Shown in pieces: positions 15,412-23,233 of a stretch of 35,731 nucleotides of DNA. This DNA comes from Actinomycetota bacterium. GTDB lineage: Bacteria > Actinomycetota > Acidimicrobiia > IMCC26256 > PALSA-555. The notes under the pieces are model-generated. The model saw only the letters and a program-made list of their open reading frames with translations. It was not told where the DNA came from and ran no database searches. Each line of letters begins with the position of its first letter. Positions within the stretch are counted from its first letter, which is position 1. The position numbers and the translations under genes are program-made. The stretch is from NCBI GenBank assembly GCA_003140175.1, contig PLJD01000052.1:64804-100534 (forward strand), written 5' to 3'.

Positions 15412-16528
15412 GCCAGGCCGCCAGCTCGCGGCGGATCACCGCCAGGTAGCGCTCTTCGACTTCGGAGAGCACGAAGCGGCGGCCGAGGCGGGCGGCGGCC
15501 ATCCCGACCGTGCCGATCCCGGCGAACGGGTCGAGGACCACGTCGCCTTCGAAGGACCAGTAGCGGATGACCCGCTCGGCGAGCGACGCGGGGAACACCG
15601 CCGGATGGTCACGGCGACTCGCCGGCGCGAGCCGCCACACGTTCGTCCGCTCGTACTCGCCGCTGATCCGCGACCGGGCGACCGCGTCGGGGTCGTGGTG
15701 GGAGCGGATGTTCCAGTCGATGAGCCGATCGGTGTGATTCCGGTAGACCAACACGTACTCGGTGACCGGCACCGCCTTGTACTGCAGCGGGGAACGGTCG
15801 GCCGCGAAACGCCGACCTCGGCCCGTTGCCCAGCCCGCCCCTTCGGGCTTCTCCCAGACGATGTCGTCGACGAAGTCGAGACCCTCCTCGACGAGGATGG
15901 CGTGGAGGTCGAAGGGCACCGCGAGGCGCCGCGACGACTGGGAGCGACTCGAGCGCCGCAGCAGCACGGGTGCGGTATTCACGATCAAGAAGCGTCCTTC
16001 GGCCAGCACGCGTGTGCACTGCCGAAAAACCCGGCGCATCTTGTCGAGATAGGCGCGGTAGTCGACGAAGTCGCCTGAGTCGGGGCGGGCGTTGAAGTAC
16101 GGCGGCGACGTGAACACCAGGTCCACCGAGCCGTCAGGAAGATCCCGCAAGGTCAGTTCGGAATCGCCGGCCAACACCGTGTTCGAGAGCGTCGAGCGTG
16201 CGATGACCGGGCCGCGGTGACTTGGCGCGCCGGAGGTGTCGGGGCTCGCCAAGCGCGCCCGAACGGTCTCGACGTCGGTGCTTCGTCGCGCGTCCACCGT
16301 GCCGGCCCGGGCGTCGATCACGATCTCTCCCACTCGCGCCGCGCCCGTCGCCGCCAGTACCGGCACCCGCCACACGTGGTAGCGGTCGTCGACCTCGGGC
16401 AGGCCGAACCCGGTCGCGCCGCGCAGCCCCCAGCTCCCGACCTGGTCGTCGGCGACGCGGCGGGCGTCGTCGACGGTGCGGACCTCGTACGCGCGGTCCT
16501 CGCTGACCAGGCGCGCTCGTCGGGCCAC
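15401..16528 (-). CDS. Orphan DNA methyltransferase (N4-cytosine/N6-adenine type) with extra N-terminal domain
   Basis: 375 residues. The catalytic motif TSPPY (140-144) precedes the SAM-binding motif DPFAGIGT (333-340), the beta-class order. TSPPY is more typical of N4-cytosine enzymes. Other matching segments are VWEKPEGAGWATGRGRRFAADRSPLQY and FPASLAERVIRYWSFEGDVVLDPF. Residues ~10-95 are unrelated to the methyltransferase fold. They contain YHVWRVPVL and ARVGEIVIDARAGTV, which recall a PepSY-like strand pattern (tentative). No restriction endonuclease or specificity gene is adjacent. GTG 16528 has TACGGT 7 nt upstream and no Shine-Dalgarno site. Confidence 0.83.
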   Translation of the reverse strand: MARRARLVSEDRAYEVRTVDDARRVADDQVGSWGLRGATGFGLPEVDDRYHVWRVPVLAATGAARVGEIVIDARAGTVDARRSTDVETVRARLASPDTSGAPSHRGPVIARSTLSNTVLAGDSELTLRDLPDGSVDLVFTSPPYFNARPDSGDFVDYRAYLDKMRRVFRQCTRVLAEGRFLIVNTAPVLLRRSSRSQSSRRLAVPFDLHAILVEEGLDFVDDIVWEKPEGAGWATGRGRRFAADRSPLQYKAVPVTEYVLVYRNHTDRLIDWNIRSHHDPDAVARSRISGEYERTNVWRLAPASRRDHPAVFPASLAERVIRYWSFEGDVVLDPFAGIGTVGMAAARLGRRFVLSEVEERYLAVIRRELAAWLTS

Positions 16529-16535
16529 GCCCAGG

Positions 16536-16541
16536 ACCGTA
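16536..16541 (-). promoter_or_regulatory. -10 element (TACGGT) before DNA methyltransferase
   Basis: TACGGT on the reverse strand, 7 nt upstream of GTG 16528, spacing expected for a leaderless start. Confidence 0.45.
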
Positions 16542-16580
16542 CCGGGGGCGCGCCGCTGAGCGTGGCTCTTCGCCGCTTCG

Positions 16581-17006
16581 CTACCCGCCGCTGACGCCGT
16601 CGGCGCCCTGCGCCACGAGTGCGGCGCGGATCGCGGCCGCGTTGTGTTCGAGCTCCTCGGGGCTCACCGAGGCCTTCGCGTTGGCGAGGTGTAGGTCCGC
16701 CTCGCTTGACATGGGGATGAGATGCAGGTGGGTGTGGGGGACCTCGAGGCCGGCGATCAGGAGCCCGACCCGGGGACGCGCGAAGGCGTGCTGCTGGGCC
16801 CGGCCGACGATCTGCGCCACCGTCATGAGGTGCCGGGCCAGCTCGGGTTCGAGATCGACCCAATGGTCCACCTCGGCGCGGGGCACCAGGAGCACATGGC
16901 CGGCCTGCACCGGGTTGATGGACAAGAAGCCGGCGCAGCGCTCGTCGCGCCACACGAAGGTGCCGGGGAGCTCGCCGTCCATGATGCGGGTGAAGACGCT
17001 GGCCAC
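16581..17006 (-). CDS. HIT family protein
   Basis: 141-residue histidine-triad protein (nucleotide hydrolase or transferase superfamily). The triad HTHLHL lies at 91-96, with the typical N-terminus VFTRIMDGELPG, then INPVQAGHVLLVPRAEVDHW and LEVPHTHLHLIPM. The size is normal for the HINT/Fhit-like branch. GTG 17006 is preferred because TACGAT is 8 nt upstream and the protein then begins MASVFTRI as in relatives. It is divergent from the glycosyltransferase-like gene. Confidence 0.9.
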   Translation of the reverse strand: MASVFTRIMDGELPGTFVWRDERCAGFLSINPVQAGHVLLVPRAEVDHWVDLEPELARHLMTVAQIVGRAQQHAFARPRVGLLIAGLEVPHTHLHLIPMSSEADLHLANAKASVSPEELEHNAAAIRAALVAQGADGVSGG

Positions 17007-17014
17007 GAGGGCGG

Positions 17015-17020
17015 ATCGTA
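17015..17020 (-). promoter_or_regulatory. -10 element (TACGAT) before HIT gene
   Basis: TACGAT on the reverse strand, 8 nt before GTG 17006; leaderless spacing. Confidence 0.45.
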
Positions 17021-17066
17021 CGCGGCGCTGAACCCGTCGCCGCCTGCTGCCGATACCCCATCGATG

Positions 17067-18488
17067 ATGGGTCGCTCCGACACCGCTCCCGCGCCCGACG
17101 CCGGCCCGGCCGGCGCCCCGGCCGAGCTGCGGCTGCGGGCCGCGGCCCCGCTCCCCCCGCTGCGGCCCGTCACCGATTTTGTCGGGCTCCCCACCGGGGA
17201 CGGGTCGCTCAGCCTCCAGTCGCGCCAGGCCATCGTCGAGGGCGGCGCCGTGTGCTGGGCCGTCGGGTGCGTCGGCGTCGGCGCGCTCGGCGCCCGCAGC
17301 CTGGCCGGGCTCGTCACCTGGCCCTATGCCCTGGTGCTCCTCGCCCTGGTGGTTGGCGTGCCCGGCGGGCTGGCCGCCCTGCGCACCCTCGCGCTGCTCC
17401 TCGCCGACCCGCCGGCGGTGGCGCACGTGCGTCCGAACACCCCCGTCACCGTCGTGGTGCCCGCCGCCGACCCCGCCACGACCGTCGCCATGCTCGTCGC
17501 CGTCGCCGCCCAGGACCACGACGGGGTGGTCCGCGTCGTAGCCCGCGCGGACACCGACCCGGGGTCGGCCCGAGCCGCTGCCGTCGCGGCCCGGGACCTG
17601 CGACTCGCCCTCGACACGATCCCGTCGATGCCGGGCCACGCCGCCGACTGGCGCAACGCCGCCCTCCTCCGGGTCGCGACGCCGCTCGTCTTGACCCTCG
17701 CCCCCGGGACCTGCCTCCATCCCTCCGCGCTGCGCCTCCTCGTCGCCCGCCTCGAGTCCTGCCCCCCCGCCACCGTCGGCGTCGCCGGGCATCTGCTGAT
17801 CCGCAACCAGCGCCGAACCACCAGCGCGGAGGCGCTCGCCCGCGCCTGGACGTTCGAGCTCGACGCGCACCAGCGTGCCGAGGCGCTGCTCACCGGGCCG
17901 CTCGTCGCCGACGGCTCCTGCACCCTGTTCCGAACCGACGCCCTGCGGGCCGTCAACGGGTGGCCCACCATCGAGGCCCGCGACGTGGTCGTGACGTGGC
18001 GCTGCCTCGAGCGAGGCTGGACGATCACCTCCGAGCCGCAGGCGTTGGCCTTCACCGCCACCGCGGTCACGAGCGCGACGCCGGGACGCGAACGGGCCGG
18101 CGCCCGGCATCGCGTGCGCGCCGCGGCTCGAGAATCGGGCGGCACCACTCGCCTCGCGCGGCGCGCCAGTCGCGTCATGGCCCGCATCGACCGGGCGCGC
18201 CCCGCGTTCGACGTGCTGTGCAGCCTCGCCTGGGTGCAGGCCCTGGTCCTCGCGGGGTTCGGTCAGGTCAGCCTGGTCGGCGGCTACCTGCTCCTCGTCG
18301 CGCCGGTGTCGCTGGCTGGCCTGGCGCTCGAGCGGCGCCAGCACCGCGAGGTGCTCGACGAAGCGGGCCTGACGTTGGCGCACCCGCCTCACCGGTGGCG
18401 CGCCGCGCTCGCCACCCTCGACCCATTCCAGGCGGTGGTCGGCACGTGGGGCCTGCTGACCCGGCGCAGGCTCCGCTCGACGCCGTAG
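17067..18488 (+). CDS. GT2-type glycosyltransferase-like membrane protein, degenerate
   Basis: About 473 residues. An Ala/Pro-rich N-terminus is followed by two hydrophobic helices (about 60-115), a GT-A-like domain (about 130-330) beginning NTPVTVVVPAADPATTVAMLVAVAAQ, and one or two C-terminal membrane segments (about 385-425). The fold order matches membrane GT2 synthases. However, the position of the metal-binding DxD reads LTLAPGTCLHP (Ala212-Pro-Gly), and the usual ED motif reads EARDVVVTW, with no QxxRW box. DGSCTLFRTDALRAVNGWP keeps the acceptor-side pattern. It is probably catalytically altered or inactive (inference). ATG 17064 or 17067 are equally possible. Confidence 0.6.
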   Translation: MGRSDTAPAPDAGPAGAPAELRLRAAAPLPPLRPVTDFVGLPTGDGSLSLQSRQAIVEGGAVCWAVGCVGVGALGARSLAGLVTWPYALVLLALVVGVPGGLAALRTLALLLADPPAVAHVRPNTPVTVVVPAADPATTVAMLVAVAAQDHDGVVRVVARADTDPGSARAAAVAARDLRLALDTIPSMPGHAADWRNAALLRVATPLVLTLAPGTCLHPSALRLLVARLESCPPATVGVAGHLLIRNQRRTTSAEALARAWTFELDAHQRAEALLTGPLVADGSCTLFRTDALRAVNGWPTIEARDVVVTWRCLERGWTITSEPQALAFTATAVTSATPGRERAGARHRVRAAARESGGTTRLARRASRVMARIDRARPAFDVLCSLAWVQALVLAGFGQVSLVGGYLLLVAPVSLAGLALERRQHREVLDEAGLTLAHPPHRWRAALATLDPFQAVVGTWGLLTRRRLRSTP

Positions 18489-18503
18489 CCCGGGCCGAGG
18501 TTC

Positions 18504-19394
18504 TCAGGCCCCGCCGGCGGCGCGGACACCGGGGGCCACCGTCTGCATAAACCGCTCGATCGTTGCCGGCGTCCCGAAGTCCGAGAGCTGGAGCACGAAG
18601 CCCTCCACCCCCTGGGCGGCCTCGGCGCCGAGCGCGTCGGCGAGCTCCGACGCGGTGCCCACGAGCGTGCCGCCCCACGAGCCGAAACGACGGCGGGTCT
18701 GGGCGTCGACCGCGTCCCGGTCCGCCTCGCTCGCCACCAACCCGATCGGGTGCTGCACCGACACCCGGGCATCGCCCGCCAGGGGGCGCAGCGCAGCGAG
18801 GCGCTCCACCCCATAGGAAGGGCAGTTCCACCAGTCCGCATGCTCACGGACCAGCGGCATCGTGAGGCGCGGTCCGGCGCCGCCGAGATGGACCGGGACG
18901 TGACCCTGCACCGGCACCGGACGCCCAATCGCCCCCGCGAGGCGCACGTGCTCCCCCTCGTAGTCGAAGGGCTCGCCGGAGAACATGAGGTCGAGGACCT
19001 CGAGGGTCTCGCGGAGCCGGGCGGCCCGTCGCGAGGGCGGCCCGGCGGTGACCCCGAAACGAGTCAGTTCCTCCTCGACCGAGCCCCACCCGAGGCCCAG
19101 CTCGAGCCGCCCGCCACTCACCACGTCGAGGGTCGCGGCCATCTTGGCGAGCACCGCCGGATGCCGGAACGGGTCGCAGGTCACGAGGTGCCCGACCCGG
19201 ATCCGGCTCGTCCGAGCCGCGACCGCCGCCGCGAGCGTCCAGCCCTCCAACGTGTCCCGCTCCAGCGCCCCCGGGGCGGCCAGGTGATCCATGAACCAGA
19301 CCGAGTCGAACCCGGCCGCCTCCGCCGCGGTTGCCCGCTCGAGGATGACATCGAAGGACATCGCGATCTGGGGCAGGAACAGACCGAACCACAC
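18504..19394 (-). CDS. LLM-class (F420-type) oxidoreductase
   Basis: 296 residues. The luciferase-like TIM barrel begins VWFGLFLPQIAMSFDVILERATAAEAAGFDSVWFMDHL and continues TSRIRVGHLVTCDPFRHPAVLAKMAATLDVVSGGRLELGLGWG, the pattern of F420-dependent LLM enzymes (TIGR-type families). The C-terminal part carries LVGTASELADALGAEAAQGVEGFVLQLSDFG. GTG 19394 is chosen: TACCCT lies 8 nt upstream and the sequence before it (Pro/Gly/Arg-rich, to 19529) is not protein-like. It is divergent from the VOC gene. Confidence 0.88.
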   Translation of the reverse strand: MWFGLFLPQIAMSFDVILERATAAEAAGFDSVWFMDHLAAPGALERDTLEGWTLAAAVAARTSRIRVGHLVTCDPFRHPAVLAKMAATLDVVSGGRLELGLGWGSVEEELTRFGVTAGPPSRRAARLRETLEVLDLMFSGEPFDYEGEHVRLAGAIGRPVPVQGHVPVHLGGAGPRLTMPLVREHADWWNCPSYGVERLAALRPLAGDARVSVQHPIGLVASEADRDAVDAQTRRRFGSWGGTLVGTASELADALGAEAAQGVEGFVLQLSDFGTPATIERFMQTVAPGVRAAGGA

Positions 19395-19402
19395 GGCGCA
19401 GG

Positions 19403-19408
19403 AGGGTA
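19403..19408 (-). promoter_or_regulatory. -10 element (TACCCT) before LLM gene 2
   Basis: TACCCT on the reverse strand, 8 nt before GTG 19394, supporting that start over longer readings. Confidence 0.45.
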
Positions 19409-19529
19409 GACGGGCCTGGCCCCGCCCCGAGCCGGGCGATGGGAGCAGCGAACCTCGGGGGCTCGGCGCCCCGCCCGGACCACCACGCAGGGTGAAATCG
19501 GGGGTCCCGTCGGGGCGATCGGCGGCCAT

Positions 19530-19535
19530 TAGCGT
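19530..19535 (+). promoter_or_regulatory. -10 element (TAGCGT) before VOC gene
   Basis: TAGCGT, 7 nt before GTG 19543; leaderless spacing. Confidence 0.45.
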
Positions 19536-19542
19536 CGGCTGG

Positions 19543-19992
19543 GTGCCTCGGACGCTGCACCACGCCGCGCTGTGCGTCCGTGACCTCGACGCGAGCCTGC
19601 GCTTCTACCGCGACGGCATCGGCCTCGCCGTGTTGATGGACCATCGCTTCGACGGCGACTGGCCGGCGCTGTTCGGCGCCCACTCCCACACGCTGCGCTC
19701 GGTGTTCCTCGGCGACCCTGCCTCCACCGACGCCGGCATCGTCGAGCTCGTCGTGTTCGACGGCGGCGTCGAAGACGCCGCCCTCCCGGGCGCGCCCACC
19801 GCGGGCTTCTTCTTGGTGTCGTTCTTCGTCGACGTCGACGCCACCCTGGCCCGGCTCCGCGAGCTCGACCTCGGGGGCCGGGCGCGGCGCGTCGAGCAGC
19901 CGGGGCCGTCCGGAGCGGTCCCGATGGCGACGGTCCGTGATCCCGACGGTGTCCTGGTGGAGCTGATCGGCGCCGGGCCGCCCGGCGCGTAG
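19543..19992 (+). CDS. VOC (glyoxalase/dioxygenase superfamily) protein
   Basis: 149 residues, two beta-alpha-beta-beta-beta modules. Start LHHAALCVRDLDASLRFYRDGIGL with the first metal His (LHHAAL); the second module ends MATVRDPDGVLVELIG with the terminal metal Glu. The first module's Glu is probably in VELVVFDGG. Family members bind a metal and act as isomerases, lyases or dioxygenases; the substrate cannot be told. GTG 19543 is supported by TAGCGT 7 nt upstream. It is followed by an SDR gene whose -10 lies over this gene's stop codon. Confidence 0.85.
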   Translation: MPRTLHHAALCVRDLDASLRFYRDGIGLAVLMDHRFDGDWPALFGAHSHTLRSVFLGDPASTDAGIVELVVFDGGVEDAALPGAPTAGFFLVSFFVDVDATLARLRELDLGGRARRVEQPGPSGAVPMATVRDPDGVLVELIGAGPPGA

Positions 19993-19995
19993 CCT
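19990..19995 (+). promoter_or_regulatory. -10 element (TAGCCT) before SDR gene 1
   Basis: TAGCCT, 8 nt before GTG 20004; its first bases are the TAG stop of the VOC gene. It supports the GTG start and separate transcription of the SDR. Confidence 0.4.
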
Positions 19996-20003
19996 CAGCG
20001 ACC

Positions 20004-20789
20004 GTGCTGCACCCCGAGATCACCAGCGACGAGACCCGTGCCATGCACCGCGTGGAGGGCCGCGTCGTCATCGTGACCGGATCCGGCCAAGGCGTCGGGC
20101 GCGGGATGGCGCACCACCTGGCCAAGGCCGGGGCGGCGGTCGTCGTGGCCGACTACCAGCCCGACAAGGCGCACCGCACCTGCGAGGAGCTCGCCTCCCT
20201 CGGTGCCGCGCACCTCGAGGTCGAGGTCGACATCCGCGACCCGGCGTCCGTCGACGCGATGGTCGCCCGGACCGTCGCCGAGCTCGGGCGGGTCGACGCC
20301 ATCATCAACAACGCGCAGACTTTCCGCGCCAACGCGCCGGTGGCCGAGGTGCAGGCCGACGATTTCGACGTCTTCTATCGCTCCGGGGTGCTCGGCACCC
20401 TGCGGGCCATGCAGGCGGTCCACCCCCATATGCGAGCGGCGGGCTGGGGTCGGATCGTGAACTTCGCGTCGTCGATGGGACGGGTGGGCGGGGAGGGCTT
20501 CGCCGCGTACAACGCCTCGAAGGAGGCAATCCGGGCGCTGACCCGCACCGCGGCGCGTGAGTGGGCCGCCGACGGGATCGTCGTCAACGCCATCGCACCG
20601 GCTGCCGCGCCGCCGCGCGCGGTCGGGTCGGAGCACTACGACGAGTTCATGCGTAACTGCCCGATGGGCCGCAACGGCGACCCCGAGCTCGACATCGGGC
20701 CGGTCGCGCTGTTCTTGTGCTCCGACGCCTGTCGCTTCCTGACCGGTCAGACCTTCATGGTCGACGGCGGGACTTTCATGTGGTCCTAG
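20004..20789 (+). CDS. Short-chain dehydrogenase/reductase
   Basis: 261 residues, classical SDR. Rossmann motif TGSGQGVG (25-32), DI in VDIRDP, NNAQ (in place of NNAG) at 102-105, catalytic Ser156/157 in NFASSMGR, Tyr169 and Lys173 in YNASK, and a C-terminal RFLTGQTFMVDGGTF. All catalytic residues are present. The acidic residue after strand 2 (VVADYQP) suggests NAD preference. GTG 20004 has a TAGCCT -10 8 nt upstream; ATG 20043 would give a more standard N-terminus (MHRVEGRVVIVTG). The next gene begins 2 nt after the stop. Confidence 0.88.
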   Translation: MLHPEITSDETRAMHRVEGRVVIVTGSGQGVGRGMAHHLAKAGAAVVVADYQPDKAHRTCEELASLGAAHLEVEVDIRDPASVDAMVARTVAELGRVDAIINNAQTFRANAPVAEVQADDFDVFYRSGVLGTLRAMQAVHPHMRAAGWGRIVNFASSMGRVGGEGFAAYNASKEAIRALTRTAAREWAADGIVVNAIAPAAAPPRAVGSEHYDEFMRNCPMGRNGDPELDIGPVALFLCSDACRFLTGQTFMVDGGTFMWS

Positions 20790-20791
20790 CG

Positions 20792-21376
20792 GTGGCGGCC
20801 CCGGCACGAGGACAGGGTGCCGACTGGCGAAACCCGTGGCCAGTTGTCGGGGTCCGTCAAGGCGAACCGACCCCGTCGCCCGGTGTCGACGCGCTCCGCG
20901 CCGACGGGTTCGTGGCGGTGTTCGACGTCGACGCGATCGACGCGGACCGGGACGCCTACCAGGACCATCTGAACAACACCGCGGCGGCCCGCATGTTCAA
21001 CGAGCTGCGGATCGCCTACGTCGCGTCGAACCTCGCCCCACGTTGGCCGAAGCACATCCGGGCCGAACGGCTCGCGGTGGTCGTTCGAGAGCTCCACGTG
21101 CTCTACGAAAGCGAAGGCTGGATGCACGAGCGCTACGTGGGTGCCCTGCGGGTCGCGCAACGCCGCAGCAAGGCGGTCGTCCTCGAACAGCGACTCGTGG
21201 AGGCAGACGCGGCGCGTCCGCTCGCCCGGGCCTGGATCGTGCAGCTGCTCGTCGACGCCGACGGCCGGGTCGCGACGTGGCCGGCCTGGTTCTTCGACCT
21301 TGTCGCCGAAGTCCAGGGCGCCGCCGTGCCGGTGCTCGAGGCGCCGCCCCGCCCCCCATGGGGCCCGCCCGGCTGA
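20792..21376 (+). CDS. Hotdog-fold acyl-CoA thioesterase-like protein
   Basis: About 194 residues. The core DAYQDHLNNTAAARMFNELRIAYV is the hot-dog helix region of 4-hydroxybenzoyl-CoA-thioesterase-like proteins (D..xHLNN...). It is followed by beta strands RLAVVVRELHVLYESEGWMHERYVGALRVAQRRSKAVVLEQRLVE and a closing WIVQLLVDADGRVATWPAWFFDLV. The N-terminal 35 residues and the Pro-rich C-terminus are not conserved-looking. Starts GTG 20792 or GTG 20780 (overlapping the SDR stop) are both possible. Coupling to the SDR suggests acyl-CoA or fatty/aromatic acid metabolism (inference). Confidence 0.78.
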   Translation: MAAPARGQGADWRNPWPVVGVRQGEPTPSPGVDALRADGFVAVFDVDAIDADRDAYQDHLNNTAAARMFNELRIAYVASNLAPRWPKHIRAERLAVVVRELHVLYESEGWMHERYVGALRVAQRRSKAVVLEQRLVEADAARPLARAWIVQLLVDADGRVATWPAWFFDLVAEVQGAAVPVLEAPPRPPWGPPG

Positions 21377-21408
21377 GCCCCGCCGCCCCGGGCAGACCAC
21401 CGGGGTTC

Positions 21409-21440
21409 GGCGCCCGGGTCAGGCGCCCGGGTCAGGCGCC
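21409..21440. repeat. 13-bp tandem direct repeat between convergent genes
   Basis: GGCGCCCGGGTCA occurs twice in tandem (21409-21421 and 21422-21434), followed by a partial third copy GGCGCC. The second copy contains the TGA stop of the reverse isomerase gene. The units are internally palindromic (GGCGCC, CCCGGG), so hairpins are possible in a convergent terminator position. Confidence 0.6.
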
Positions 21441-22238
21441 GAGCGTTCCGAGCATGGTGTCGAGGCGCTCGAGGGCGCGCTGGGCGGCCGGGCCGTAGCC
21501 CTCCTCGTCGATGCGGGGCCCGATGAGCTCGAGGTCGAAGACGCCGTCGTAGCCGGCCGCGAGGACCTGGGCGAGGATCCGGTCGAGGGGGATGTCTCCG
21601 TCGCCGGGAACGAGCCGGTTCGGGGTCGAGAGGGTCCCGATCGCGTAGTCGCTCACTTGGACGAGCCGGAACGTGTCGATCCCGTCGGCGAGGGTGGCGG
21701 CGAGGCCCCGCTCGGCCCAGCAGGCGTTCAGCTCAACGCACACGCCGGTCCCGAGCCGGCGGGCGAGGTCGATGACGTCGCGCAGCGTGTGGACGAACCC
21801 GACGTCGACCCGCAGCGAGTTGGTGTGCTCGAGCCCGACCGGGACGCCTCGGGCGTGTGCGTCGGCGAGGACCGGGTCGAGCGCGTCGCGGAGCGCGTCG
21901 GCCGCGTCGTCCCAGGGGAGCTGACCCGCGGGCCCGGTAGTGAGGATCAGGCACTCGGCGCTCACCGCCTCGGCGGCGTCGAGCGCGCGACGGACCCGGT
22001 CCCGCTGCCCCGGCCACTGGGCGGGTGACTCGAGCACGAACGGTCCGATCCCGATGAGATTGGTGACCCGCAGGCCGGCGTCGCGCAGGCGACGCGCGCC
22101 GTCGTCGAGACCGGCCGCCTCGAGCTTGGCCAACGACGCGCCGATGGCGGTGATCCCCGCCTCGTCGTAGAAGGCCAGGTCTTCGTCGAGGGTCCACCGG
22201 TAGGTGGAGATCGCACTCAGCGACACCCGGGGGTGCAT
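21432..22238 (-). CDS. Sugar phosphate isomerase/epimerase-like TIM-barrel protein
   Basis: 268 residues of the xylose-isomerase-like (AP endonuclease family 2) barrel. Metal-site candidates sit at strand ends: GVPVGLEHTN, CVELNACWAERG, RLVQVSDYAIGT and DGVFDLELIGPRIDEEG, which keep the family Glu/His/Asp pattern. The N-terminus VSLSAISTYRWTLDEDLAFYDEAGITAIG is typical. The exact substrate is unknown; relatives include inosose and hydroxypyruvate isomerases. ATG 22238 overlaps the stop of the alpha/beta-fold gene, and it is last in a three-gene reverse operon. Confidence 0.82.
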   Translation of the reverse strand: MHPRVSLSAISTYRWTLDEDLAFYDEAGITAIGASLAKLEAAGLDDGARRLRDAGLRVTNLIGIGPFVLESPAQWPGQRDRVRRALDAAEAVSAECLILTTGPAGQLPWDDAADALRDALDPVLADAHARGVPVGLEHTNSLRVDVGFVHTLRDVIDLARRLGTGVCVELNACWAERGLAATLADGIDTFRLVQVSDYAIGTLSTPNRLVPGDGDIPLDRILAQVLAAGYDGVFDLELIGPRIDEEGYGPAAQRALERLDTMLGTLGA

Positions 22239-23233
22239 CAGCGCTCCCGCAAGAAGGCGTCGAGGACCGGGTAGAGATGGGTCGGGGAGGCCAGGCCGGC
22301 GAGCAGGTCGTCGTGGCCGACCTCGCAGGGCCAGCCGGCTGCCGTCCCCGCGACGAGCAGCCGCTTGTCGGGGCTCCCGAGCGCGTCGAAGGTCGCCCGC
22401 ACCGCAGGAGCGGGGCGTTGCAGATCGGCGGCGCCGACCGCGACGAGGACCGGGACCCGGAACTCAGCGAGACGTTCGGACCACACCACCGAATGGTCGC
22501 CGGAGCGCATCGTGGCGTTGGTGACCCAGTCGGTGAACTGATCGATCAGGTCGGTTGCCTCGTCGGGCACCCCGTGGGTGAAGTAGCGGGCGGTGACCGT
22601 CCAGTCGGTGTCGATCGGCCGGAAGCTGCTCTCGAGCATCTCGGAGCGGTCGGCCGCCAGGCGGGCTCCCACCGCGCGGACCATCGAGAACCCGTAGCGC
22701 GTCCCGTCCCGCTCGGGATAGGGGGTCGTCACGCCCGGCACCTGCGCGTCGGGAGGCGTGATCACGGGTGAGCCCAACGTGACCACCCGGGCGAGCGGCG
22801 CGGTGGCGCTGATCACCGCGGCGTAGGCCGCCAGGCCGCTCATCTCGGTGCCGATCCACGCCACATCGTCGGCGCCGGTGACCTCGAGGACCTGGGCGCA
22901 GACCGCCGGCAGGTCGCGCTCGACGAAGTCGTCGAAAGACCACTGCAGCTCGTCGCGGGGGCCGCCGGCGGGCCAGCTGTCGCCCCGTCCCCGCAGATCG
23001 ACGAGCCACACGTCGTGGCCGCGGGCGGCGAGCGCCCGGGCGATCGAGCACTCGGCGTGCACATCGAAGATCCAACGGCTGCCGGCCAGCCCGTGGCCGC
23101 ACACGACCGGACGCCCGGTGCCCCGGTATCGGTACAGGGCGAGACGCCAGCCGTCCGCGGTCGTTGCGTCGTGGCGCTCATCCTCACCGGTCGTCCAGGC
23201 CGACCCGCGCTCGAGGTCGGCGTCGGAGATCAT
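22238..23233 (-). CDS. Alpha/beta-fold hydrolase-like protein with Glu at the nucleophile position
   Basis: 331 residues. Fold landmarks are GRPVVCGHGLAGSRWIFD (oxyanion region), HDVWLVDLRGRGDS and DDVAWIGTEMSGLAAY at the nucleophile elbow, then VPVLVAVGAADLQRPAP (acid) and CEVGHDDLLAG (His). At the elbow the usual G-H-S-M-G-G reads G-T-E-M-S-G, so Glu130 replaces the catalytic Ser. A resemblance to PhaC-like or lipase-type hydrolases is visible at VHGxG...FD. It may be a non-hydrolytic or altered enzyme. ATG 23233 overlaps the SDR stop; its own stop overlaps the isomerase start. Confidence 0.8.
   Translation of the reverse strand: MISDADLERGSAWTTGEDERHDATTADGWRLALYRYRGTGRPVVCGHGLAGSRWIFDVHAECSIARALAARGHDVWLVDLRGRGDSWPAGGPRDELQWSFDDFVERDLPAVCAQVLEVTGADDVAWIGTEMSGLAAYAAVISATAPLARVVTLGSPVITPPDAQVPGVTTPYPERDGTRYGFSMVRAVGARLAADRSEMLESSFRPIDTDWTVTARYFTHGVPDEATDLIDQFTDWVTNATMRSGDHSVVWSERLAEFRVPVLVAVGAADLQRPAPAVRATFDALGSPDKRLLVAGTAAGWPCEVGHDDLLAGLASPTHLYPVLDAFLRER

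Noticed and set aside
18504..19529. Long N-terminal extension of the second LLM oxidoreductase (start at 19529)
   Set aside because: The first 45 codons are Pro/Gly/Arg-rich, overlap the promoter of the divergent VOC gene, and a -10 element sits 8 nt before GTG 19394.
20786..21400. Reverse frame opposite the thioesterase-like gene
   Set aside because: The forward frame contains the hotdog motif and follows the SDR by 2 nt; the reverse product is Arg/Pro-rich and unrecognisable.
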